Positions 21,839-33,343 of a stretch of 64,000 nt of DNA are shown here, in pieces. The DNA is from Penicillium oxalicum (Eukaryota; Ascomycota; Eurotiomycetes; Eurotiales; Aspergillaceae), in NCBI RefSeq assembly GCF_001723175.1, contig NC_064650.1, positions 186,001 to 250,000 on the forward strand. The letters run 5' to 3'. Numbering within the stretch: position 1 is the stretch's first letter; each line of letters starts with the position of its first letter. The translations under genes and the position numbers were made by a program. Under the pieces are notes generated by a model. The model worked only from the letters and a program-made list of their open reading frames with translations. It did not search any database and was not told where the DNA came from.

Positions 21839-23447
21839 CGCTCCCTTTGTCGCTGCCAATGGTGTGGCTGAGCAAGGCCGAGAGAAGGACGTGAGGAGGG
21901 GGGGGAGACAAAAGGGGGGAGGTTGGGAGGGGAGGAGAATGTCTCTGCCGGAAAATGCAGGAGACAATTTCAACACGACCGGTCCGAGGAGAAAAATTCC
22001 GTGAGGGTCGTGAAGAAGCGGAGGAAAGGAGCCGAGAGGAGGAGAAAAAGAGTGAGAGGGGAGGAGAAGAAAGAGGAGAACGAAAAGAAGCCCAACTGGC
22101 GCCGAAGGATGTGGAGTTCAGTTGCGAGAAAAGAAAAGTCTCGGGCTTGCGGGAAGTACTGGAGGAACAGTATGACTGACAACCTTAACCTTCCACTGGT
22201 CGACGGTTTGCAACAGTGCCAACTGTCAAATGTACAAGAGAGAGCCACTTTGCAAATCATGAATTTCATAAGTTTACAGGAGGTTAATTGCTATCCATAG
22301 CAATGAGTGTATAAATCAAGGTCACATCGCCATTGAGGCTGGTAGAAGATGAAGTTTCTGTGCAATAGCGCCTGACTATAGGTGGACTTGTTCCTCCTCC
22401 CAGGTTTTCTTCTTCTCCTCACTCTGCCGCCGTCAAATCTCGTCAATGAGCACTGGGAGCTTACAATAAGAAGAGGAAGAGCACAAATTGCCAAAGACTC
22501 CTAATCAGTTCCAGCTCTGAAAATCAAAAGGTGAGAGAATTGAAATGAAAGGGGGAAAAAAGGTGACTATCAATACGAAGCTACAGAGAGTAAGTTCTCC
22601 TGCGGTAAACGTAAACTGCCAGTGAAACCGGTTGTCTACCGGACAAGCAATCACATGGGTGGAGCCCTGTCAGAATTCACACTGCCGGGGGGAAGGGGCC
22701 ATAACGGTGCAAAAACATGCACCCACCTCCAACTTGTTGCTTGTTGCCATAGAAGTTGAGGTGTTCATTGAGCCAATTTGGAAACCTTGAATGAAGCCTC
22801 AGGCTGTAGACATGTCCGCACAGTGTCCGGGTCACTTCCAACCGTCCGGCAGTTTGATTCGATGGAGGAAAGGAGGTACTGTCAACATGAACTCAATGGC
22901 CAACCACTCGATGACATCTGGCAACCAGTTGGTCATCACATGACCTTGTACAGGTTTCAGCAACGGTCCGGAGGTTCTTCAGGCAGTTTACAAGTTAAGG
23001 TGAGATCAAGTACCTACAGCTGAGTATGGTAGGTGACTTGGGGCTATCGCAAGTACAGGACCCTCAAGGCACGAGGTTATAGGGTCTGTCAATTGGAAGG
23101 ACATCATCAATGACCGGGTCGATTGCCGATCAACGGCTCAAAATGATGACCAGACTTGCCCTCTCGAAGATTAAGCACATTCAGTTGAAAAAAAGAAGAA
23201 ATATGTTCAAATATAGAAGCAAGCAGAACCGAGCCTGCATCAATCCAGCCGCGAAAGACCATGGCCAATTCCTGTACACGCGCCAGAAAAGAGTTCCCCT
23301 CTCCCACGGATTCCCAAAAAGGTGGAATAGACCGTCAAGTAAAAACCTTGCCACCACCACAAACGCCAATGAGTTATCCAGGCCCAAGACCAAAAGGAAC
23401 ACAGTCAAAACAACAAAAAAAAGCACAAAGGCATATCATCAACATGG
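21839..23447. other. Intergenic spacer
   Basis: This is the 5' flank of the RRM/zinc-finger gene and the 3' flank of the condensin gene. It has a G-rich stretch around 21898-21935 and a GA-rich stretch at 22000-22100. No supported gene. Confidence 0.6.
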
Positions 23448-26400
23448 TCAATCATCGGTAGCTTCCTCCTTAATGATGGTGTTTCGGCTGGTGTCATTAT
23501 CATCGGGCTCATCCTCCTCCATGATGCTGGGCTCAATGGAGACGAGGTGACGGCTAGGGAAACCGCCCTCAACAGACGGTCGCACACGGCCGGACAAGAG
23601 ACCGCTATCACCCTCATCTTCCTCCATGATACTGGGCTCGACAGAGAAATGACGACGGCTGCTAGGCTCTACGGAGCGCCGTACACTGTAGGAACGAACG
23701 CTCCCTGCATCACTTTCCAAATCTTCCGTGCCGGCTCGGGGACGAACACTGGCCGCGCGGGAATCTTGGGCGACGGCCAAGATCTTGAGAGTGGAATTCT
23801 TGGTCTTCACCAAGGCGTTACGACTCGATGCTTCGCCAGCCAGTCCCTCGTCAATGACTTGATCCAGGAGTTCCTTGACCTCTTGAGCGAGTTGGACATT
23901 GTCCGGGGCAATCTCGAGGCTGGTGGCACTGCGGACGCTGGCGCGGAACGGATCCTCACCCTCGGGGGCACGAGAACTCGCCCGCCCTGGTAAGGTCGGG
24001 GCGGAAACATAGAGCTTGCTGAGCAGGGAGAAGAGAAGCTTACGCTCTTCCCGTGAACAGCGATTCGGCCCAGGAGTAAGGCCCAAGACACGGTCCATGA
24101 TATCCCGGACCAGCGCAAGATGAACCCATCCACAGGCGCTGGAACTAGCGGCGCCTCCTGCCAGAACCCGCTCGCCTCCCAAGCCGACAACGCGGCGTTC
24201 ATCGGTCCACTCCGCAAGCATACCAACGACGCCAGCCATCAGAGCCTTCACTTCACGTTCACCAACGCTCTCATCAATCTCTCCGTCACTATCTTCTTCG
24301 GCTTCGAGCGAGTAGTACTCTTCGGCAGCGTTCAGCACCGCTCGGACCACCGGCACTGCGACCCGTCGCATATGCTGAGTGTTCTCCAGTCGCGAATGAC
24401 AATACACTGGGAAGAAATACGCCAATGACTGACGGAGGGCGGGGTTGTCACGGGTACGAGGATGGAAGAAGGCAACCACGAGGCTCTGTAAGAGAGTCTC
24501 AACCGCATTCTGATTGAAGTCTTGGATCGCAGGAGGCACGTTGGGACCCGACGGGGTAAAGGTGTTGGTCAACAACAACTTTGAAAGAGCAGTTGCCGCG
24601 GCAGACTGAACTCCCGCGGGCGAGTTTGCTTTGAGTGCACGTGAAAAGACCTTGAGGATGGGTTTTTGAATCGGGGGCGTTGTGACCGTTTCTCCGTCAG
24701 AGTCGGTGATTGGAGCCAAAAGCGAGGGATGCGTCGTGATCATGTCACAGATCGTCTGAATTGCCGTCACTTGAAGACCTTCATGTCCCTTGCTGTAGCA
24801 GTGAATGAACAGTGTCATGTTGTCCTCGGCGACATTCTGGATTAAGAAGAAAGAAAGGGTCAATATATTAAGGCCGAAAATCACGAGGGAAGTATAGATT
24901 GGACTTACCTTGTCAAGGAGACAGCAGAGACCCAAGCACAAAAGGCCTCGCTCACGGATAGGAGCTTCGTGGCTGCGCACGGCGGGGACCACGAGGCTGT
25001 TCAGCATAGTCCGCAGGTTCATGTTTTGTTGCAGATTGCCCTCCACGTTCTGCAGCATGCACTGGGCAATGTGCAAACACTTCATATTCACAACAATTTC
25101 CCGAAGAATCTTTGCTTTCGCCTCCTCCTTGTTGAATGGTCTCTCATCCTCGGTGGCGGGGGTCTCTGAGCGAGCACGGCTGCTGGCATCGTCACTGATC
25201 TCAGACTTTGCAGAAACAAAGCTATCCTCGGTGGCGATGGTGTCGTGGACTTCAGCGATAGCTTCCAGAACAACACTGCAAAACTCGCTTTCGCCAGCAA
25301 CATCTGGACCGCAGACACATCGAAGAGCCTCAATCGCGAGCTTGGTGCATTCTTCGGGGAGTTCAGGGACAGCCAGCGATTCTCTCAAAAGGGAGAACAT
25401 CTTTCGCCGACCCACTTCGTCACTGTAATCTAGAGTAATGGCGATGTATAACAATTGCTCGACAATGAACTCGTTCTCGGTGGCGTCTTCGTCATTAGCG
25501 TCTCCGGTACCCTTGCCAAGCTTCTTGCGTTCCAGCAGACTCGTCATATATTTAGAGAGATAGTATGCCAACGCGGTCACGGTAGGCATTTTCTCATCTG
25601 CGAGGTCGTCAAATTTCCCATCGTTCGCCACACGGCAAAACTCGTTAAATGTGCGAAGCATGAAAGCCGATTCTCCCGTCAGGGACTCCCAGAAGGGCTC
25701 ATCGAAGACCACCGCATCCCGGTAGTCGGGACGTCCTTCCCAGAAACTGCGCATCGCTTCATGAGCAATGCCGCTTTCGACACCGGAACTCACAACATCG
25801 ATTCTTTCCAGCAGTTCAAGAAGAGCACTCTGGTTGGGTGGTGATCGTTGGCCGGCATTCTCGCCTTGGTTGGTGCCCGCACAGTCCTCAATCCATCGAT
25901 CGAAGAACAACTTGCCTGTTGCTCTGCGCACACTCTCATCACGGTCACGCAAACCCCATCGGAGCAACTTCTCCCTCATTCCAAGGGAAAGATGGCGGAA
26001 ATCGCCGAGGGTGGGCAACAGGCGTGCATACAGTGTTCGCCTCGTCGCCGCGTCAAGATCACGAGCTCGCTCCAGGAGGTAAGGCAGAGTCACTTGCGAA
26101 AGTGGCAAGTTTGATAAAAGACTCTTGCGGACGTCTGCACTTGTATCATTTTGCATGATTTCAATCAACTTCTCGAGCAGCGCCGTGGAGTTGTCGTCCG
26201 GCCCGTCCTCCTCGTCGTCATTGCCAGTGAGACGTGCCAAGCCAATCACGGCTTGAACCCGTACCGACGACTCCTTGTCGCGAATCCGCTTCAGCAGACC
26301 CTGTCTAATAGTATGGTACAATTCGTCATCGATTGAGTCAAGCGTATTGACGATGTGAGCGATTATTTGCGTCGCGCGAAATCGGACGACCTTATCCTTG

Positions 26401-26966
26401 GATGCGAGGATTGGGATCATCAGATCCACGAGATAGGAGGTGAGACGGGAAGTCGGGGTCTCAATTGCAGACTGCATTCCATCGTCGTCATCCGCATCTT
26501 TTGATGCGAAGAGTTCATTATCTTTCTCGCAGGCGTGAGCCAAAAATGTGTCGAGGAAGCGAAGCACACGATCACCGACAGGCTCGGACTTCTTGATTGG
26601 AAGTATCCGCAGCACGCAGCGACCGACTTCGACGTTGAATTCCTTTTCAGCGACAGTCGCCTCCTCAGGAAGGACGATATCGACTGCCTCCTGGTCCGTG
26701 TCCTTCTTTTTCTGATAGATACCACAGCATATCTCCTGCAGCTTGCGTATGCGCACCACTAGCTTACGGTGCCCGGTTGTTGATCGCTGGGCATCTGCAA
26801 AGATTGCACATAAGTCCCTGCGAAGATTGGCTGATGAGGAGGGGAGAGCGGGCTCTTCGGGGATCGTGAATGCGGGCGTCACTGAGCCTGCACGGCCGGT
26901 CGATGGTTGCGCGGAAGACCGACGGGTCGCTGATGATGTCGAACGGGCGGCGACTCGGCCAGGCAT
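23448..26966 (-). CDS. YCG1: Condensin complex subunit 3 (CND3/YCG1/CAP-G)
   Basis: ATG 26966 (MPGRVAARSTSS) to a stop at 23448. One intron at 24908-24837 (72 nt, GTAAGT...AATCCAG) keeps frame and has no stop; removed, LLDK joins NVAEDNMTLFIHCYSK and the protein is 1148 residues. HEAT-type helical repeats run through most of the chain (VVRFRATQIIAHIVNTLD, ESSVRVQAVIGLARLTG, HEGLQVTAIQTICDMI), with the CND3 C-terminal region after about residue 600. It is the HEAT subunit of the SMC2/SMC4 condensin ring, contacts DNA with the kleisin, and compacts chromosomes in mitosis. Ser/Arg- and Glu/Asp-rich linkers near the C-terminus (SVEPSIMEEDE, present twice) look like phosphorylation-prone disorder. 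The two SVEPSIMEEDE copies form an internal repeat. Confidence 0.95.
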   Translation of the reverse strand: MPGRVAARSTSSATRRSSAQPSTGRAGSVTPAFTIPEEPALPSSSANLRRDLCAIFADAQRSTTGHRKLVVRIRKLQEICCGIYQKKKDTDQEAVDIVLPEEATVAEKEFNVEVGRCVLRILPIKKSEPVGDRVLRFLDTFLAHACEKDNELFASKDADDDDGMQSAIETPTSRLTSYLVDLMIPILASKDKVVRFRATQIIAHIVNTLDSIDDELYHTIRQGLLKRIRDKESSVRVQAVIGLARLTGNDDEEDGPDDNSTALLEKLIEIMQNDTSADVRKSLLSNLPLSQVTLPYLLERARDLDAATRRTLYARLLPTLGDFRHLSLGMREKLLRWGLRDRDESVRRATGKLFFDRWIEDCAGTNQGENAGQRSPPNQSALLELLERIDVVSSGVESGIAHEAMRSFWEGRPDYRDAVVFDEPFWESLTGESAFMLRTFNEFCRVANDGKFDDLADEKMPTVTALAYYLSKYMTSLLERKKLGKGTGDANDEDATENEFIVEQLLYIAITLDYSDEVGRRKMFSLLRESLAVPELPEECTKLAIEALRCVCGPDVAGESEFCSVVLEAIAEVHDTIATEDSFVSAKSEISDDASSRARSETPATEDERPFNKEEAKAKILREIVVNMKCLHIAQCMLQNVEGNLQQNMNLRTMLNSLVVPAVRSHEAPIRERGLLCLGLCCLLDKVSPIYTSLVIFGLNILTLSFFLIQNVAEDNMTLFIHCYSKGHEGLQVTAIQTICDMITTHPSLLAPITDSDGETVTTPPIQKPILKVFSRALKANSPAGVQSAAATALSKLLLTNTFTPSGPNVPPAIQDFNQNAVETLLQSLVVAFFHPRTRDNPALRQSLAYFFPVYCHSRLENTQHMRRVAVPVVRAVLNAAEEYYSLEAEEDSDGEIDESVGEREVKALMAGVVGMLAEWTDERRVVGLGGERVLAGGAASSSACGWVHLALVRDIMDRVLGLTPGPNRCSREERKLLFSLLSKLYVSAPTLPGRASSRAPEGEDPFRASVRSATSLEIAPDNVQLAQEVKELLDQVIDEGLAGEASSRNALVKTKNSTLKILAVAQDSRAASVRPRAGTEDLESDAGSVRSYSVRRSVEPSSRRHFSVEPSIMEEDEGDSGLLSGRVRPSVEGGFPSRHLVSIEPSIMEEDEPDDNDTSRNTIIKEEATDD

Positions 26967-27635
26967 GGTGGGCGTGGTTTTGTCGGAGTCTCAATTAGCG
27001 AAAAGCAAGAGCGCATCGGCGGGCACGCATCCACACTTGAAAGAGAGGAGAGTGGCGGGCGGTAAACAAACAGCCCAAACGGGGAAACAATGATAAGGAA
27101 TCACGTGGAGGACGGGTGGGATGATCAGGATATTCTGCCTAAGGCAAGCAGCGACCAGGTCTTCGCAGCTCAAGCTTCGTATAGTCTTGCGGATCAAAAC
27201 AACGGGCTTTACAACGTACATGCTCAACCCAAGTCGACTCACTTTTAAAGGCGTTTATAGCAGAAAGTGAACTGTCTGGGTACCTCTTGAAGAATACCCG
27301 CATAATTGGAGGAATGGAGAATCGTACATTAATGTACAGGCATCACTGCATCGAGATTGGAACGAGGGATCACATGTGCGGGAGGCCGACAGCTTGTAGC
27401 CTACGCGCCTCGTAGTCTCATCGATGCCAGAATCTCCAAAACAACGACCAGTATCCACCAGAAAGATAAGAAACAAGATCACCACGATCACAAAAGAAAA
27501 CGCCCTCTATGCACCAAATCTAGCCCAAAAAGTGACCGTAAACGCCCTCAATATAGATACAGCTGAAATAAATCGAATCAATGTGTGTGGAGGGGGTATT
27601 TTCACACTGAAGCACCCAAACACTTCGCGCAACTT
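26967..27635. other. Intergenic spacer
   Basis: This is the promoter side of the condensin gene and the 3' flank of TIM22. No gene, repeat or RNA signature is seen. Confidence 0.6.
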
Positions 27636-28294
27636 TCAGTCCTCCGAAGGCATACGCATGTAAGCGTCGATCGCAGCACTGAAGGCCGCGAAACCCGCAC
27701 ATCCAAAGGCCGCCGCCTGAGGACCAGCCTTCGCACCCAAGATACCACCAGTCAAACATCCGGCAGCAACACTGTTTGTCAAGTCATTCTTGGCCCGGAG
27801 ACCCTCAATGCAGCATTCGGTGCCTGAGTACAGTGCGCCAACAATACCGAAGTTTTTGGCGGAGGAGAAGGAGCGGCTACCCATGTCTTTGAAGCCGCGG
27901 CGGACTTGATCGCGCCAGGGAAGGTGGGCGATTTCGCGGCCCTGAGGCGTCAAAGGCGAGTCGTATGACATCTATCATCATGAGAGGAAGAAATCAGATC
28001 TTGACTCTTGCACCCGAGATTGGACAAATTGAACTTACACTGGCCATGAAGAGACCAAAGGCACCACCAAGTGCAAAACCCATTGTACCGGCGATGACAG
28101 TCTTGACAGGACACGACTCCATGCCGGCTTGCATCTAAGGGCGGCGAGTTGTTAAAAAAAAAAGCTCCAGTGCCATAATTTGACGGTGGAAAACTGCATA
28201 CCATCTTGACCATAGCCTGCTCTTGCTCGGTCATCCCGGCTGTTTGATTATTTCCCAAACCCCCCAAGCCGGGTGTCGCGCCGGGGAAACTCAT
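27636..28294 (-). CDS. TIM22: Mitochondrial carrier translocase TIM22
   Basis: Three exons, all split at phase 0: 28294-28202, 28134-28039 and 27971-27636, 174 residues. Exon 2 encodes [20 protein letters not shown], the first membrane segment with the conserved Cys. Exon 3 encodes the loop ([20 protein letters not shown]) and the remaining membrane segments ([59 protein letters not shown]). It is the pore-forming subunit of the TIM22 complex, which inserts metabolite carriers into the inner mitochondrial membrane. Four Gly-rich segments, the paired Cys and the length fit the Tim17/22/23 family, and specifically Tim22. Nothing odd is seen. Confidence 0.96.
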
Positions 28295-29058
28295 GGTGAT
28301 CGGATGTATAGACGAGAATGGGACAAGCTTCTTTCCACAGCAAAGCTCGGCAACTTTGCATTAACAAGCTGGATATGATGTGAAGAGGAGGTACGCAAGA
28401 GGTTTATGAGGAAATCGTCCCAGTCCAGGTGTTTGGTCGGAGAAAGCGGAGACTGTGGAGGCGGCAAGTATCGCAAGATTCTTTTTTTTCCGAGTGGCGA
28501 GTGGCGATACGAACCAGTTGCGCATTTATGCGCGACTTGTCTACCCGGTTCCTCGTGGCGACTAAACTTCCAAACGTTATTTGAAAGCCTATAACACTGG
28601 TTGCTAAAGTGGACTTGCTGACAAAGCTGATATTGTAAAATCGGAGACTATCAATTTGACCCAATAATTCCTATTTCATTGAAAAGAATCGCGTCGAGAT
28701 GGACCGGGAGTTTCAAGTTATGGGACTGGATTCAAGTAAACACATGGATATCCGAACAAGGAGCATCGACAGGTCTCCGAAGATAAAAAGAGGCCAGCTG
28801 ACAGTGCTCCAACACAGCTGGGCTCATCAGAGGAAAAACGAAGAGAAAAGGATATAACATATGAGATAAGGAAAGTAAGCAACGCTGCCGTGCGTCAAAG
28901 AATTCGTAACTGAACGTAAAACCGTGGAAGAGGGAAAGTGACGTGCCAGTTCTTCCAACGGAGACTCCCTGTGTATGTGAAGTCAAAGAAAAGAGATCCT
29001 GGGGTAGATAGAAAATGTGCAGGGAAATTGTGGTGAAGACACGAAAGATACAAGAGGT
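28295..29058. other. Intergenic spacer
   Basis: This is the 5' flank of TIM22 and the 3' flank of the DUF4048 gene. Nothing further is seen. Confidence 0.6.
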
Positions 29059-30994
29059 CTAGTCTTTCTTGTCGTCCTTGAAGTCTTTACGATGGGGAGA
29101 TGATGATGGGGATGGCGAGAGACTTCGCTCCCATTCTGCCATCAGGTTGGAAGCAGTACGCTGGAGCTTCGTCGGAGCCAACTTGGAAATCTTCGGCCAC
29201 GGGATTCCTTCGGTCACACCGGGGTTGGGGGCGTCAAAACTGTGGTTCCACTCGCTAAAACTAAGGGGGAGGAAGAGGCGGGCGTCAGCGCATAACGAGG
29301 TTGTCATAGATGAAATCAGAGAAGGTCGAACGGTACCTAGCGCTCGTGCGGGGACTACTGCCCTGGGTCGAAGGGGATTGGTCATGTTTTGAGGATTCCA
29401 GCGTGGATCGACTCGAAGATGGGGTGTGTTTCGTCTTGGATGCGGGCAAGGGTGTGTCCCACATGTCCCAATTATCTGCGCCGTCGTCATCTGTTTCGGC
29501 TTGACTGCTGGAGCGGCGAGCGGGCTCCTCGCATTCGTTCTGACCCTGTGGGCTCGATGCGGCGATGGCGGATTTGTTGATTTGGCTGTTGTTGGTAGAG
29601 GCACTGCGATGAGCGCTGGGCCGAGCGGGCGTCTGCACTGGTAAATCAACCCCGAATTCATGCCAGAAAGACGTAGATATGTCCGCCGGTGTGGTTTCTT
29701 TACCAGAAGCTTTCTCCGCCGTTGATCCCCTGCCGCGTTGAGATGATGAGGAGGAGGATCGAGAGGCTGTTCCGCTCGCAGACAAGCGTTCTCGACTCCT
29801 CGACTTGGCCAACGAATCGCGCTTACGCGGGGCCCCGGGGGCCAAGGACCCGGTCGAGGTAGACATGGTGCGCGATTCCGTCGCGTTGATACCTTCTTCG
29901 CCGACCGTAGCCTGGCGGATGTCCTCGAAGAATGTCCACAGTCCCTCGCGGAGATCAGATGCCATTTGCTTTCCGGTCCGCACCAACGCTTCCCTCGAGG
30001 GAGGAGGCATATTTTTCCGCCACTGGGCCATGACATGTTCCGGAACTTGGCCGTCGTCCATGGGGGTCCCAATATTGGGCACATTCCCCCGCTCCACCGA
30101 GGGCAATGTCGCTGACCGCGGTGTACGACCGATCCGCTCGCCGTCCGGAGACTGAGCCCCGAACCCTGCCGGGCTGTTGGCAGTCACCGGGGACAGCAGG
30201 GAGAGCGTCCGTGCATGTGAGCCACGAAACACTCGCCGTCCATTGGCGGAAATGGTCGTACCCTTGGGAGGTGTCGCCCGAATACTGGATCTCCGATCGA
30301 GGTCTCGGCTGAGTCGTCCGTGCGAAACCGACGAGCTGGCGACTGAGCTCATACTTTGGTCTCGGCGGTGAGAGGTAGATGTGTCGGGCGTGCTGGCGTC
30401 GGGGGAGCGTAAGGACAAGAGAGGCTCCGCGTGGAGGTTAACCTGAGTCTGTTTCTTGGTCTTCTCCGACTGTGCCCACTGTTTCTTCAGTGCCGACAGA
30501 TCCTCCTCGGCGCGATGCAACTCCTCTCGCAACTCCAAGACCTTTCGCTCCTGAGAGGCAATTGCACGCAAAAAGTCATACCCGTCGTCGTCCACGTCAA
30601 AGGGCATGGGCGTCCCCGTGGGGTGCGGAGGAGACGGGCGAGTGAATGCTTGTGTCAGCGGAGTCATCGATCCGGGAGAGGCGACCGCCGATTCAGGAGT
30701 TGTGGCTGAAGGTTGTTCGAACGGAATGATGATTGGGAAATTGAGGGTCAAACGCTTGGAATGGCGCGCTGCCGCAGGGGTTCGGGGTGGTAGTGAAGAC
30801 CGTTTCTGTTGGAGAAGCGAGCCGGATCTCGACAGCGACTGAGACGGTTGCTGCTGTTGCTGTTGCGGGGTGGCAAACAAATCCTCCGACGAGTCTCCCA
30901 TCTCCGGTCTGGCTGCTGTCGTAGTCGAAGACGCAGACGCATGCGGATGAGAACCCTGGGTGAGGTTGTCACCCATTCCCGGGGAAAGCTCCAT
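29059..30994 (-). CDS. DUF4048 domain protein
   Basis: ATG 30994 (MELSPGMGDN); exon 1 is 30994-29337, the intron 29336-29261 (GTACCG ... CCTTAG), and exon 2 is 29260-29059, 619 residues. Most of the chain is low-complexity Ser/Thr/Pro with a Gln-rich stretch. A conserved core includes a coiled coil at about residues 140-190 (FLRAIASQERKVLELREEL, AEEDLSALKKQWAQSEKT). Later motifs are PEHVMAQWRKNMPPPSREAL, GLWTFFEDIRQATVGEEG and the C-terminal SEWNHSFDAP ... SNLMAEWERSLSPSP. The spacing agrees with the fungal DUF4048 family, whose function is unknown. I assign the family from memory of its coiled-coil motif. Reading straight through the intron would give a different tail ending DNLVMR. Confidence 0.8.
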
Positions 30995-33343
30995 GAACGA
31001 GTGTGGACCAGCCACCAATGAGAGCAGAGTTGAAAAGGAAAAAAAAGACCAACCGAACGAGGTGTAGAGGAGACCGTCCCAGGCATGTACAACAGACTCG
31101 GCGTGTCGACCAGCTCAGTCCCCCAGTGCGTCAGGAGCGAGCGTGGGTGGTTTAACAGCAAACCACAACAGGGAATGAGAGAGCGGCTGAGCAGCGTGGA
31201 AGAAGAGGCCGAAGTCGACGACGATGGTCGTTTTCTCCTGAGAGGCACGGTGGGTCTCTCGGGTGTCTTGTCTCCACGCCGGTGCATCTTTGCCACGAGT
31301 GTTTCAGGGGGCGAGACCCGAGGCTGACCTACTAATTCCTTTTTGCATGCCCTTTTTGAGTTTGAAGAGTCTTGGCTGCGAATTGTGTACTGTTGGAGTA
31401 CTGGATTACTGGAGTATACGGACTGACGGGCTCTGTTTATTATCACATGGGTGTTGTAGAACTATGATGTTGGTTCGGTATGTAGCTTTACCCGTCCAAC
31501 GGATGAGAACAAAAACGCCTCTCCCTCGAACGGCTCGATAGAGTGGAATGACATCCACTGATGTCGCCAGTGATCCTACCTATAATCTCCGAGGCTCCAT
31601 GCTCATTTACCAGGGCTAAGAATAGCGTCACAGTAAGGACCCTTTCAACATCTGCTCGCTGAACTGACCAGAGCGCATCATTGAAATTGATCATCTCGGC
31701 TGATGCATGTACTATGCACGACAGTATGCAGTACCACTCCTACCGACTGCGGTATGCTCAACTACCAGTACCAGTACTGAAGCAGGTGACCACCATCCTG
31801 TACCCTCCAGCTTCCACTGCCTCGACTACACAGAGACCCATGTATCCTTTTCTGGACCAAGATTGACCCAGCTTCGGTCTAGCCCATCCCCGGTAAATGC
31901 GGTCAACTCCACTGAGACGAGTACGTACTACGTAGGATTGTCCAATGTCCAGATGTCCAGATGCCCAGACCTGTTCCACCGCCAATTTCTGCATTGGAGA
32001 TGATCTTCAGTCTGGACGCGTCCAATGGTCCGTCTCGGCGGGCCACGAGATCCACTCAGGGGCCCAAGCCAGTCACCGCCTGCCGAAGACTACGCAGTCC
32101 AACCTACAGCCGAACCTTACAATCAACTGGCCTTGAGGACTGTACCCTTCATCAACAAGTGTCAATCAAGCAAAAAGAAGAAGAAAAAAAAAAAGGTCCT
32201 CAATAATCGATATGACTATCTCTTCAATAATCCATTCTGGGGGACAAGACCATACCCTCTCATAGCCTGCTTCCATAGTAACCCTCGCATGTCATCATCT
32301 CCACGTGCCGGACAAGTAGCGGGAGGGTCTGGAGTCTGGAATCGAATGTGGGGGAGCAACCGAGACGTATTCCATGACATTGCTGAGTCCTCCCAAATTG
32401 CTCCTGTCAGGCCTCCAACCGGAAGGTGGCGGAGAAGGCCAAGCTTTTTGAGACTATGCATCCTGACATTGATCCTATCGATCTTGTAGTCCTTGAGGCT
32501 GTCATGAGCACCTTTCGCCCGTCGCCGAGTGTTGAACCGCAATTCATGCGAGACTGGTTGATCCTATACTTGCTGCCCGGGTATTGACATACAAGAGACA
32601 TCATCCGGAGATAAGAGTTTGAAGGAAACATTCCTGGACTCTGTGAAAACCGGACGCGGGGCAATACCCCTTGCTCCTTGTGGATGCTATTGCATCAGCA
32701 GGCAGGGGGTATATCCAAAGTTTAGTCAACTTTGTTTACGTTGGAAAAAAAAAAAGAATGAATGGGGAAGAATTGATAGTACGTAAATCACAATGGTCCT
32801 GGTTAAAGTACCTCCCCAGGCCAGCGACGTGTTCCTGTCGAACGGCATATTGGAGCCATAAACAAAGCTAGAGACAGATGGGGTAAGAGAGGGGGAAAAA
32901 AGTAACAACAGAAATCCAAAACACATATTACACCAGATCATGGTCATACACAGAAACTCCAGATCCATCGCATCGAGCAAGGAGCACAGGGCATCAAGGA
33001 CGGCCTGGTGACAAGAAACATCAGATAAACGAAGGGACACCAAGGATGCAAAGCCAGCGGCAAATCTCGGAAAACAGACGTAACGATCGCGGAAAGGGAT
33101 GTATACAAAAAATGATCATCATGCCAAACCAAAAAAGAGAGAAGAAAGGACATAAACGCCACAGTGGTCTATACAAGGAACGTAGAAAGCTGAACCAGGC
33201 TCGTCGGCAGGTGAGCGACAGATGTGAAAAGGAGAAATGGAAAGGGTATGTAGAGAAGAACGGAAGACAAAAAAAAAACTGGAAAAAGAAACGCGAAGCG
33301 TGTTCGTCGAATGATTCACATCGCGTCGAATCATGGGGGTCAT
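30995..33343. other. Intergenic spacer
   Basis: This is 2.3 kb between the DUF4048 promoter and the 3' end of the kinase gene. One stretch (32411-32587, plus) resembles a lone exon with an acceptor-like CTCCTGTCAG in front; see findings. A-runs occur near 32190 and 32740-32755. No complete gene is supported. Confidence 0.5.

Noticed and set aside
27636..28294. Functional link between TIM22 and the HOT13-like CHY gene (both mitochondrial import)
   Set aside because: They lie 11 kb apart with unrelated genes between, so the proximity is probably chance.
32025..32489. A 154-codon plus-strand frame
   Set aside because: It runs through poly-A (a long Lys run) and shows no protein family features.
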